DNA from: Lederbergia citrea
GTDB lineage: Bacteria; Bacillota; Bacilli; Bacillales; Bacillaceae_C
Direction of reading: 5' to 3'
Length of the DNA stretch: 64,000 nucleotides
Assembly (NCBI RefSeq): GCF_018343525.1
Contig: NZ_JAGYPH010000003.1
Span: forward strand, 311,486-375,485
Position numbers and translations under genes: made by a program. The notes beneath the pieces were generated by a model. The model worked only from the letters and a program-made list of their open reading frames with translations, was not told where the DNA came from and did no database searches. Shown here piece after piece: positions 1-7,098 of the stretch; the first letter of the stretch is position 1, and each line of letters begins with the position of its first letter.

Positions 1-459
1 TATGTTCCATACACTCACAGCTCCCGGCAATATAATCGCCCATATACTATTAAGCATTCCTAAATTCTTCACAACTAGATAAGTAGGAATTAATCCACCA
101 CCGAAAAACATTGTGAAAAGGAAAAATCCCATGATGATCTTTTTCCCTGCTAATCCGTCGAGTGCCAAAGGATAACCTGCAAAGATTGATACCATAACCG
201 TTACAAGTGTGAAACCTACTGAATAGAGAACGGCATTAAAGAAGCCTCTAATAATTGCATCATCCTTTAAAATCCTTACATATCCATCTATCGTCCAATC
301 TGAAGCATTGAATGATAATCCTTTACTCAACAAAACGCTAGGGTCTAAAAACGATGCTAATAACACATATAGCAACGGTAAAACAATGACCAATACCATC
401 ATTATTAATAGTATTTTATTAATAAAAAGCAAAATTTTATCTTTCTTTGTATGAAACAT
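1..459 (-). CDS. Carbohydrate ABC transporter permease, LplC/YtcP-like (partial, 3' end off window)
   Basis: Second permease subunit of a sugar-type ABC importer in the cytoplasmic membrane. Reading leftward from the ATG at 457-459, the visible 153 residues start MFHTKKDKILLFINK, contain a first membrane helix (about residues 12-35), a further helix around residues 75-95, and the stretch FTMFFGGGLIPTYLVVKNLG typical of LplC/YtcP proteins. The conserved EAA cytoplasmic loop and the C-terminus lie beyond the left edge. Its AAGGAGG ribosome binding site overlaps the stop codon of the upstream permease at 478, so the two are one operon. The substrate-binding protein is expected further left. Substrate is not deducible; LplBC-type permeases usually move oligosaccharides or modified sugars. 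Confidence 0.88.
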   Translation of the reverse strand, partial: MFHTKKDKILLFINKILLIMMVLVIVLPLLYVLLASFLDPSVLLSKGLSFNASDWTIDGYVRILKDDAIIRGFFNAVLYSVGFTLVTVMVSIFAGYPLALDGLAGKKIIMGFFLFTMFFGGGLIPTYLVVKNLGMLNSIWAIILPGAVSVWNI

Positions 460-477
460 ATTCTTGGATTCCCCTCC

Positions 478-1431
478 TTAATATAGGCCTTCACCTTCAT
501 TTAGTTTTTTTACAACAAAGTTTACAAATACAAGCAAGATGACATTAATAATAGAGTTAAACAATCCTACTGCGGATGAATAAGCATAATCTCCAGCTTG
601 CAATCCCACTTTGTAAACATAGGTGGGGATAATTTCAGATGTTGGTATATTCATAGCTGTTTGCAGTAAGTATGCTTTCTCAAAACCAATGGCCATGATT
701 CCACCAGCACCAAGAATAAATAATACTGCCATCATTGGCTTTAATGTCGGAAGATCGATATGCCATATTCTTTGCAATAGTGAAGCACCGTCAATATTTG
801 CTGCATCATGTAGTTGCGGGTCCACATTCGCTAGTGCTGCAACATAGATAATGGAGGCCCAGCCAGCTCCCTGCCATATACCTGAAATGATATAGATTGA
901 TCTGAAAGCATCAGAATCTGACATAAATGAAATGGGTTTATCTATGAAAAGAGATAATATTGTATTTATTGGCCCTGTCGGCGAAAGGAAAATAAACAAC
1001 ATCCCACAAATAATCACGACAGAAATAAAATTCGGTGCATAAAGTATCAGCTGGATATTCTTTTTTATAGATGCCCTTCTTACTTGGTTCAACATAAGCG
1101 CTAATATGATTGGAACAGGGAAGCCTAAAATTAAACCATAAACGCTTAATTTAAGCGTATTCATAAATATTTCCCCAAAATTGGGCGATGTTAGGAACCT
1201 AGTAAAATGCTCAAGCCCTATCCAATCGCTTCCCCAAATTCCTTTCATCGGACTAAAATCTTTAAATGATATAATTGCTCCATACATTGGGACGTATTTA
1301 AAAACGACCGTTAAGATAATTGCTGGCGCTAAAAACAAATAAAGCATATAGTTTTGGCGCATGTAAGTTCTAGTACTTACCTTTTCCTTATGTATTTTCA
1401 CTTCCTTATGGACACTTGTTGTAGTTTCCAT
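478..1431 (-). CDS. Carbohydrate ABC transporter permease, LplB/YteP-like
   Basis: First permease subunit of the same importer, 317 residues. A basic cytoplasmic N-terminus (about 30 residues) is followed by helix 1 (YLFLAPAIILTVVFKYVPMYG, read as residues 31-51 approximately) and about five further helices. The EAA-type loop that contacts the ATPase is visible as AANIDGASLLQRIWHIDLP near residue 215. The motif YVPMYG near the first helix is typical of LplB/YteP. It is the first gene after the promoter at 1472-1500 and shares translational signals with the following permease. No ATPase gene is present here; such systems often share the MsmX ATPase encoded elsewhere (family knowledge). Confidence 0.9.
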   Translation of the reverse strand: METTTSVHKEVKIHKEKVSTRTYMRQNYMLYLFLAPAIILTVVFKYVPMYGAIISFKDFSPMKGIWGSDWIGLEHFTRFLTSPNFGEIFMNTLKLSVYGLILGFPVPIILALMLNQVRRASIKKNIQLILYAPNFISVVIICGMLFIFLSPTGPINTILSLFIDKPISFMSDSDAFRSIYIISGIWQGAGWASIIYVAALANVDPQLHDAANIDGASLLQRIWHIDLPTLKPMMAVLFILGAGGIMAIGFEKAYLLQTAMNIPTSEIIPTYVYKVGLQAGDYAYSSAVGLFNSIINVILLVFVNFVVKKLNEGEGLY

Positions 1432-1471
1432 ATAAAGCCTCCCTATACATCAATTTCAATTTTGTAAATTC

Positions 1472-1509
1472 ATAATATGTCAACCGCTTTCATATGTCAA
1501 CCGCTTGAC
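1472..1509 (-). promoter_or_regulatory. Sugar-permease promoter with LacI-type operators
   Basis: On the minus strand, -35 TTGACA (1495-1500), a 17-bp spacer and -10 TATTAT (1472-1477) form a near-consensus sigma-A promoter for the permease operon. The 14-mer AAGCGGTTGACATA occurs twice (1476-1489 and 1493-1506), 17 bp apart, one copy filling the spacer. The upstream site also reads GTCAA-CCGC-TTGAC (1496-1509), a CG-centred palindrome of the LacI-family kind. The adjacent LacI regulator (1547-2512) is the natural ligand; occupancy of the spacer would block RNA polymerase. Hexamers and repeats are seen; regulator assignment is inference. Confidence 0.75.
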
Positions 1510-1519
1510 CGAAAATATT

Positions 1520-1552
1520 AAAAAAATACCTAATCTTTATAAAAGATTAGGT
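1520..1552 (-). terminator. Rho-independent terminator of the LacI regulator
   Basis: A perfect 11-bp inverted repeat (1528-1538 with 1542-1552, loop ATA) is followed on the minus strand by seven T residues (1520-1526). The stem includes the stop codon of the regulator gene, so the last codons are part of the terminator. It separates the regulator transcript from the permease promoter just downstream. Confidence 0.9.
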
Positions 1553-2512
1553 AGTCTCATTGATTAATAATTGAACTGGAAGTGATGTTTCATACGGGCC
1601 GGAGAATTCTGAGTTTTCAATCATGTCCATCAATTTTAAAACAGATGTTTTAGCTATATCTTCAATTGGTTGTTTAATTGTTGTTAATTGAGGTAATAAG
1701 CTCATTGTAGTTTCAGTTCCATCATATCCAACAACCTTTAATTGACCAGGCACGTGTATGTTCATTTCTCTTGCAACCTGCAAACACGCAGCTGCAATTA
1801 TATCATCACTAGCAAATATTCCGTCTGTTTCAGGACGCTCTTTTAAAATTTTTCTAATAGATACAATCGTATCTTCATCCTCAAAGGGAAGTTCATATGT
1901 GACGGAATTTTCTACCAGATCTTCGTATGCTTTTCTTCTTAATTGTGCAGGTGTTTCAATTTCAAGAGGACCATTAATATGAATGATAGATTTACATCCT
2001 TGCTCAATTAAATGTTGAATAGCTAATTTTCCGCCAGCATAATTATCGGAACCTACCACTGGTATAGTAGGTGATAAATAGTGATCGATTGCAACAATCG
2101 GGAGTTTAGGATACATATACGTGTCTATTCCCCTATTATATGAGCAAACAATCATTCCATCCACTTGATGCCTAATAAGCATCGTTGAATATGATTTTTC
2201 TTTTTCAATTTGACCTGAACTATTACAAAGAATAACTTTATATCCTAATGTTGAGCAAAGATTTTCAATATATAACGCTAATTGACCAAAAAAAGGGTTA
2301 CTAACAGTTGGTAGTATTAATCCTATAAAATTAGTCCGCTTTTTGAAAAGAGATCTTGCGACGTCATTCGGGTAATAATTTAATTCTTTTATTGCCTCCT
2401 CAACCTTCGCTCTCGTTCGATCGCTTATATATCCCCTATTATTTAATACGCGTGATACCGTAGTAGGAGAAACTCCTGCCGCTTTTGCAACATCTTCTAA
2501 TTTAACCTTCAT
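1547..2512 (-). CDS. LacI/GalR-family transcriptional regulator
   Basis: DNA-binding repressor of 321 residues controlling sugar genes. The N-terminal helix-turn-helix is clear (residues 5-24, LEDVAKAAGVSPTTVSRVLN), followed by the hinge region ending near residue 60 (NDVARSLFKKRT) and a periplasmic-binding-protein-like sensor domain (FIGLILPTVSNPFFGQL onward, residues 62-321) that would bind a sugar effector. Start ATG is supported by AAGGAG six bases upstream. It lies directly upstream of, and in the same direction as, the sugar ABC permeases, with its own terminator between, so it very likely represses them through the repeats at 1476-1509. Effector unknown. Confidence 0.93.
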   Translation of the reverse strand: MKVKLEDVAKAAGVSPTTVSRVLNNRGYISDRTRAKVEEAIKELNYYPNDVARSLFKKRTNFIGLILPTVSNPFFGQLALYIENLCSTLGYKVILCNSSGQIEKEKSYSTMLIRHQVDGMIVCSYNRGIDTYMYPKLPIVAIDHYLSPTIPVVGSDNYAGGKLAIQHLIEQGCKSIIHINGPLEIETPAQLRRKAYEDLVENSVTYELPFEDEDTIVSIRKILKERPETDGIFASDDIIAAACLQVAREMNIHVPGQLKVVGYDGTETTMSLLPQLTTIKQPIEDIAKTSVLKLMDMIENSEFSGPYETSLPVQLLINETT

Positions 2513-2679
2513 TTTGTTTCTCCTTGATCATATATTTATTTTAATTGGAATTATATGTCTTTATAAAAAATGTTTATCAATCATTTATATCTTAGCATAT
2601 GTTACGGTTTTGAATCGAAGTGACATACGAATCGCTCTAGAAAAAGGCAATGAGAAAATGACTAATTGCTACTGTAATA

Positions 2680-2718
2680 AACTCAGGACTGTACAAGTGA
2701 AAGTCCTGAGTTTTTTTA
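2680..2718 (+). terminator. Rho-independent terminator (plus strand), probably a relic
   Basis: Perfect 11-bp inverted repeat (2680-2690 with 2702-2712, 11-nt loop) followed by a run of T residues on the plus strand. No plus-strand gene ends here today; the nearest plus-strand coding signal is the AraC-type remnant that begins inside the T-run. The rest of 2513-2680 shows no credible gene. Confidence 0.7.
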
Positions 2719-2795
2719 CAAAAGTGTTCAAAAAACACTGTGGGTATACTCCTAAGCAATACAGAGGTAAATCCTCGATCACATCTGCGGATTAA
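2712..2795 (+). pseudogene. C-terminal remnant of an AraC-family regulator
   Basis: Translation from 2712 gives FFTKVFKKHCGYTPKQYRGK and then seven more residues before a stop. The pattern F-x-x-x-F-K-K-x-x-G-x-T-P-x-x-Y-R is the hallmark of the second helix-turn-helix at the end of AraC/XylS proteins. Only about 20 residues of the roughly 100-residue DNA-binding domain remain, with no start codon or ribosome binding site in register, and the upstream side runs straight into a terminator hairpin. This looks like a deletion scar: a regulator was lost between the LacI gene and the nuclease. A chance match cannot be fully excluded for such a short stretch. Confidence 0.55.
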
Positions 2796-2802
2796 TTTTC
2801 CG

Positions 2803-2846
2803 AAAAAAATTAATAGGATATCACAATTAAAGATTCATGTGATACC
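2803..2846 (-). terminator. Terminator after the thermonuclease gene
   Basis: On the minus strand, GGTATCACA (2838-2846) pairs with TGTGATATCC (2816-2825) across a 12-nt loop, followed by TATTAATTTTTTT. It lies just after the nuclease stop codon at 2855. Confidence 0.7.
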
Positions 2847-2854
2847 CTCTTTTA

Positions 2855-3655
2855 TTACCTCTCACATGCATAGCCGTCTTTATCGCCATCCATTTTCGCT
2901 TGATATGCAGGATGCCCTTTTGGCACGCCGTTAGGGTACTTCTTTCTAAGTTCCGTACAGTTTCTAAAATATTCCTTTACTTCATCCGAACTTCCAGAGT
3001 TCTTCGCATCATTTTCCTTAAATCCAGTATCAGTAGCATAGTTTTCGATAGACCAAATACCGATTCCCTTAATTTTGGCACGTTGTTGTGCTTCCTCATA
3101 AGGCGTTAAGTGTCTAGTATTCGGCGGATAAACGTACGCAACTCTTGCCAGTCCCTCTTCCAATAACGTTTGCTGAACGCTCTTCCCATCTACATACACA
3201 TAGGCAAGCAGGCGGCCGTATTTGTCCACACGTTCTCCGACATCAAATTCGATCGTTAACTTCCCGCTTTTCACCAGTTGATTATTTCGTTCTTTTGCTT
3301 CCTCTCCAAATGGTTGTTTCCCAAGACGGGGATGGTTCGTTTCCGGTGTATCAATTAATAAATATCGCACATTTTGATCTTTGCCTTGATAGCTAATTTT
3401 AATGGTGTCGCCATCGATTGTTTTTACAAGTTTAACGGGAATTTGATCAGTAGTTCCCGAAGTTTGTATCAGGTTTAGTAATTCAGGATTACCGAATACG
3501 GCAATAGATCCAAGTAAAACAACGAAAGATACTCCCAAAGATTGGACTGAGCGCTTTAACGAAACTCCCTTTTTAGCTTTTTTGATTACCTTACTGAAAA
3601 AAACACCACAAGCTACTAAACTTGCAAACACTAGAAATCCTAAAAATAGTTCCAA
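2855..3655 (-). CDS. Membrane-anchored thermonuclease-family protein with C-terminal excalibur domain
   Basis: Predicted extracellular nuclease of the staphylococcal nuclease (SNase) family, 266 residues. The start chosen is TTG at 3653-3655 because AGGAGG ends seven bases upstream; an earlier in-frame TTG at 3692 lacks any ribosome binding site. The N-terminus has two hydrophobic segments (about residues 1-21 and 40-57), so it is probably anchored with the catalytic part outside. The SNase domain begins at VKTIDGDTIKI, with RYLLIDTPE and the active-site stretch VDKYGRLLAYVYVDG; the C-terminus DGDKDGYACER is the excalibur calcium-binding motif. It resembles YncB/YokF-type nucleases. It has its own terminator, so it is likely monocistronic. 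Confidence 0.87.
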   Translation of the reverse strand: MELFLGFLVFASLVACGVFFSKVIKKAKKGVSLKRSVQSLGVSFVVLLGSIAVFGNPELLNLIQTSGTTDQIPVKLVKTIDGDTIKISYQGKDQNVRYLLIDTPETNHPRLGKQPFGEEAKERNNQLVKSGKLTIEFDVGERVDKYGRLLAYVYVDGKSVQQTLLEEGLARVAYVYPPNTRHLTPYEEAQQRAKIKGIGIWSIENYATDTGFKENDAKNSGSSDEVKEYFRNCTELRKKYPNGVPKGHPAYQAKMDGDKDGYACER

Positions 3656-3739
3656 GCTGAATCCTCCTGATATTTTTAAGCTATAAAACTTCAAACTCTA
3701 AACCATTTTACAATCATTAGGATCCAAATTCCAACTACT

Positions 3740-4516
3740 CTAAGCCAATTCTTTTCTTTTAAATATATTTATAGACAGTATGATTAATCCATATATAAGA
3801 ATAATCGAGATGATTAATGCTACATATAGCTGTTTTTCAGTCGGCTCTGCCAACCAAAATTTACTGGCATATGTCGGTAAAGCAAATGGACTCCAGTTGA
3901 ATTTTTCAGGGAGAATAGAAGACAACATCGTCAAGACAATGACTGTTGCCAAGGATCCGAAGGCGGCGATTCCAGGTTTCGGACTAAAGCTGCTAAAAAA
4001 TAAAATAATTGTAAAAATAAAGGTGAGCCAAAGTCCAAACGAAAGACTGCCTGTGAAAAAATCCGACACAGGGACTAACCCAAATAGTCGATCAGTATAA
4101 TACCAAGACATAGACATTCCCAGTAAAAATGAAACCCAAACGAGGAGGACACCGTGAAGCCATTTTGCAGCGACAAATGCCTTGAATGAAACAGGTTTGA
4201 CAAGAACCATTGCCGCCGTTCCAGATTTTCTTTCTCCTGCAAGGATTCCCATAAATGCTAAGACAATCACGAGGACTCCAAGCAAATTATATTGACCTGC
4301 AGTACTAACGAGCACATCTTCTGCTGTCGGAAGTGGAATTTCGATGATTGTACCCTCTGGCAAACTACCAAATTGTTCGATGATTTGCGGTGTATAAAAG
4401 GTGGTTATAGGTTCCATAATGCCGATAAGGATAAAGACAATCGGCATCCATATCCATCTCAAATCTCGAACTGCCTCCATCCATTCCTTCTTAAAAAGGA
4501 CTCTAAATTGCTTCAT
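3740..4516 (-). CDS. yxlG: ABC-2 type transporter permease, YxlG-like
   Basis: Membrane subunit of an ABC-2 exporter, 258 residues, six predicted helices. The N-terminus (FRVLFKKEWMEAVRDLRWIWMPIVF) has the amphipathic interface helix and first membrane span of the family. A long extracellular segment between helices 1 and 2 (about residues 40-75) matches YxlG. The start codon overlaps the ATPase stop by four bases (ATGA), giving translational coupling to yxlF. In B. subtilis yxlG is the last gene of sigY-yxlCDEFG; here only yxlEFG are present. Transported substrate unknown. Confidence 0.85.
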   Translation of the reverse strand: MKQFRVLFKKEWMEAVRDLRWIWMPIVFILIGIMEPITTFYTPQIIEQFGSLPEGTIIEIPLPTAEDVLVSTAGQYNLLGVLVIVLAFMGILAGERKSGTAAMVLVKPVSFKAFVAAKWLHGVLLVWVSFLLGMSMSWYYTDRLFGLVPVSDFFTGSLSFGLWLTFIFTIILFFSSFSPKPGIAAFGSLATVIVLTMLSSILPEKFNWSPFALPTYASKFWLAEPTEKQLYVALIISIILIYGLIILSINIFKRKELA

Positions 4517-5421
4517 TTTTTCACCACCTTCATAAAGATGTCTTCTAATGACGCAGTACTCAGTTCGATTTTTATGATGGGCAAATTTTCACGAGCGATT
4601 ATTTGTAAAATATCGCTTTTAGCATGGGCAACATCCTGAAGAGATAGTGAAATAGTATCGTTATTTACATTGATTTCTTCAATAGACTCACATGTCTCAA
4701 AGCTTTTCACGTAACGAGATGCAGGTTGGTCAAACTTCAAAAACATCAGATTTTCGGCGTTCCTCTGTTTCACTTCTGTTAAGCTGCCTTTTTCAATTAT
4801 TTTTCCATCATTCATGAACAGGACATTATCACTGACTTCTTCTGCGTCATTTAAGATGTGAGTAGAAAATAAAATCGTCGTTTCATTTTTTAAATTTCTC
4901 ATGAGTTCAAGCACTTCTCTTCTTCCAAATGGATCCAGAGCAGATACAGGTTCATCTAGTAAAATCAATTTCGGTTTATGAATAAGCGCTTGTGCAATGC
5001 CAAGCCTTTGTTTCATTCCTCCTGAATACTGGCTTATTTTTCGATTCTTGCCTTCCTTTAAACCAACAAGGTTTAACAAATAGTCCGTTCTTGATTCCGC
5101 TTCTTTTTTTGTCAAACCACATAATTCACCGGCAAACATCACGTATTCCTTACCGCTCATCCATCCATAAAATGATGTATATTGAGGAAGAAAGCCAATG
5201 AGCTGGCGAAGATCCTGCTTGGAATTGAGTAAAGGAGATCTGATCGTTCCCGATGTAGGCGTCAACAATCCAGCTATCATATTTAATGTCGTTGTTTTAC
5301 CGGCTCCATTTGGCCCGAGTAATGCTGTGCATTTTCCAGCTTCCAGTGTAAACTTGATGTTTTGAACAGCCTTCTTATTTTTGTATTGCTTTGAAAGGTT
5401 TTCTATTTCAAGAACGGTCAT
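4513..5421 (-). CDS. yxlF: ABC transporter ATP-binding protein, YxlF-like
   Basis: Cytoplasmic ATPase energising YxlG, 302 residues. Walker A is GPNGAGKTT (about residues 36-44), the Q-loop precedes FLPQYTSFYGWMSG, the signature is YSGGMKQRLG, Walker B is LILLDEPVSALDP, and the H-loop histidine is in FSTHIL. The C-terminal 90 residues are a regulatory extension. It overlaps both neighbours (ATGA at each junction), so yxlE, yxlF and yxlG form one tightly coupled operon on the minus strand. Confidence 0.9.
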   Translation of the reverse strand: MTVLEIENLSKQYKNKKAVQNIKFTLEAGKCTALLGPNGAGKTTTLNMIAGLLTPTSGTIRSPLLNSKQDLRQLIGFLPQYTSFYGWMSGKEYVMFAGELCGLTKKEAESRTDYLLNLVGLKEGKNRKISQYSGGMKQRLGIAQALIHKPKLILLDEPVSALDPFGRREVLELMRNLKNETTILFSTHILNDAEEVSDNVLFMNDGKIIEKGSLTEVKQRNAENLMFLKFDQPASRYVKSFETCESIEEINVNNDTISLSLQDVAHAKSDILQIIARENLPIIKIELSTASLEDIFMKVVKK

Positions 5422-5627
5422 CTGTCCTTACTCCTTCCAAATACAAAATAAAGGATTGGCCCGAACATACTAACGAACAGAATAATGAGTACCCACAACC
5501 ACTTTGGTCCGTTTGTGTAAGCTTGTTTTGTTAAATTAATCAAAGCTACAACCACGAGAATGAGTTGAATCTCAATCAATGGTGCAATCAATCCCCAATC
5601 AATCGATGATAAATCTAAATCATTCAT
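5418..5627 (-). CDS. yxlE: Small two-helix membrane protein, YxlE-like (PLD-nuclease N-terminal family)
   Basis: A 69-residue protein with two membrane helices (about residues 14-33 and 43-64). The second helix with the ending FVSMFGPILYFVFGR is the signature of the phospholipase D nuclease N-terminal family, the same family as YxlE, which helps restrain sigma-Y activity in B. subtilis. The gene starts after AAGGAAGG and overlaps yxlF by four bases. No sigY, yxlC or yxlD is visible here, so the anti-sigma role is uncertain and it may be a structural partner of the exporter. Confidence 0.8.
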   Translation of the reverse strand: MNDLDLSSIDWGLIAPLIEIQLILVVVALINLTKQAYTNGPKWLWVLIILFVSMFGPILYFVFGRSKDR

Positions 5628-5705
5628 TTTATTCCTTCCTTTCCTTCCCCTTTGTTATACAACTAATATAACAGGCATATCTAACAAATGCTACTTATTT
5701 TTTAT

Positions 5706-5742
5706 AAAAAAAAGGATAACCACATATGCAGTTATCCTTTTG
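5706..5742 (-). terminator. Terminator after the tldE gene
   Basis: AAAAGGATAAC (5710-5720) and GTTATCCTTTT (5731-5741) form an 11-bp stem with a 10-base loop. On the minus strand it is followed by a long T-run, right after the tldE stop at 5752. It separates tldDE from the yxlEFG operon. Confidence 0.9.
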
Positions 5743-5751
5743 GATTATTTC

Positions 5752-7095
5752 TTATTCAACTGTCACAGATAATTCTTTTACAAGTAGAGACGGCGCGCCA
5801 ATCCCGCTCGTTGCAAAATAGAGATCAGATCCAACTTCCTGAATTTCTTTTAGCAATTCGAAAAAGTTCCCTGCGATTGTCATTTGCTTAACGGGTGTTG
5901 AGACCTTTCCGTCTTTCACATAAAAGCCTTGAGCTGCAACAGAGAAGTTCCCCGACACCGCGTTTGCTCCGGAATGAAGGCCGGATAGTTTTGTAACGAT
6001 GACCGCTTCATTCAGTGAGTTCACCAATTCATCCCGATTTTTCTTACCCGGTACAACATAAAAATTGGATGGTGCGACTGTCAACGTTCCTTTATATGAC
6101 GCCTTATACGCATGACCCGTTGTTTCCACACCTGACTTCGTCGCTGTTTTACGGTTATGAAGCAGTGTCTTCAATGTTCCGTTTTCGATGACGGAACATA
6201 TTTTTGATGCAACACCTTCCCCGTCAAAATTTCTGCTGTCAAATCCATCTTCATGGAATGGATCATCGATAACTGTTAATTTTTCAGCAGCAATCTTTTC
6301 ACCTTCCTTATCTTTCAATAAGGATCGGCCTTTTTGCGCAATTTCAGCAGAAAATACAGATACAAACGTTCCAAGTAAATCTGCCGCCGCGTCATTGCGC
6401 AGAATAATCGGATATTTCTTGCTCGCAATCGATTTCCCTCCGAGGTAAGACAGGGCTTCATCGGCCGCCTTTTTCGCAATTTCATCCGCATTTAATGAGG
6501 TAAAATCCTTAGTAATTTCAACTTGGAATCCACTTTTTGTTTCTTCCTCGTGTTTGACAATGACCGATAAAACCAAGGCCAAATAATTCTTGCGCTCATG
6601 AAGAGAGAGCCCTTTGCTATTGGCGAGTACTCGTTCATTCGACTGTTCGATCAGCTTACAGGAATTGATGGATGCAATGCGCGAATCGTAATTGGCTACT
6701 TTGCTTTCCACTTCTTTTAGAAAAGCAATTTTATCCGGAATAGGAACTTCATCTAAACTTTTAGAATAAAAATCGATATCTTCATAGCTATCGCTTCCTG
6801 CAAAGATGTCATCCTGTTCCTCATCTTCAATCACTTCCGCATTCGCTTTCGCACTTTCGAGTAAAAATGTAATTGATTCTTCATCCAATTTTTCTGTATA
6901 GGCATAGCCCATTTTCCCATTATAGGTACCGCGGAAAGAAAGTCCCCCATCTTCTGCTGTTTCGTAATGGTCCAGTTCTCCTTTGTAAACCTGGCAGGCG
7001 AAACGTGTTGATTTTTCAAAGTAAACTTCCATGTCACCAAACCCAGAATTTTTTCCATCCTCTAAAAGTTTTTGCTGGAACTGTTCGATATTCAT
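5752..7095 (-). CDS. TldD/PmbA-family metalloprotease subunit (TldE-like)
   Basis: Partner subunit of the TldD/TldE protease, 447 residues, cytoplasmic. The family processes unfolded peptides and modified peptide precursors in other bacteria. The sequence has the PmbA-like N-terminal domain (DMEVYFEKSTRFACQVYKGELD) and C-terminal barrel (HSGANAVSGNFSVAAQGFYVKDGK), but no HExxxH motif, as expected for the non-catalytic partner. It starts three bases after the tldD stop, so the two are co-transcribed and likely made in equal amounts. No peptide-precursor gene (microcin- or lasso-like) is visible beside it, so a general proteolytic role is more likely. Confidence 0.88.
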   Translation of the reverse strand: MNIEQFQQKLLEDGKNSGFGDMEVYFEKSTRFACQVYKGELDHYETAEDGGLSFRGTYNGKMGYAYTEKLDEESITFLLESAKANAEVIEDEEQDDIFAGSDSYEDIDFYSKSLDEVPIPDKIAFLKEVESKVANYDSRIASINSCKLIEQSNERVLANSKGLSLHERKNYLALVLSVIVKHEEETKSGFQVEITKDFTSLNADEIAKKAADEALSYLGGKSIASKKYPIILRNDAAADLLGTFVSVFSAEIAQKGRSLLKDKEGEKIAAEKLTVIDDPFHEDGFDSRNFDGEGVASKICSVIENGTLKTLLHNRKTATKSGVETTGHAYKASYKGTLTVAPSNFYVVPGKKNRDELVNSLNEAVIVTKLSGLHSGANAVSGNFSVAAQGFYVKDGKVSTPVKQMTIAGNFFELLKEIQEVGSDLYFATSGIGAPSLLVKELSVTVE

Positions 7096-7098
7096 TGC

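Noticed and set aside
1476-1509. Classical CcpA cre site in the sugar-permease promoter
   Set aside because: The sequence ATGAAAGCGGTTGACA fails the cre consensus in its right half; a dedicated LacI-family operator fits better.
2855-3694. Thermonuclease start at the TTG at 3692-3694
   Set aside because: There is no ribosome binding site, and the intervening codons contain the AGGAGG that serves the TTG at 3655.
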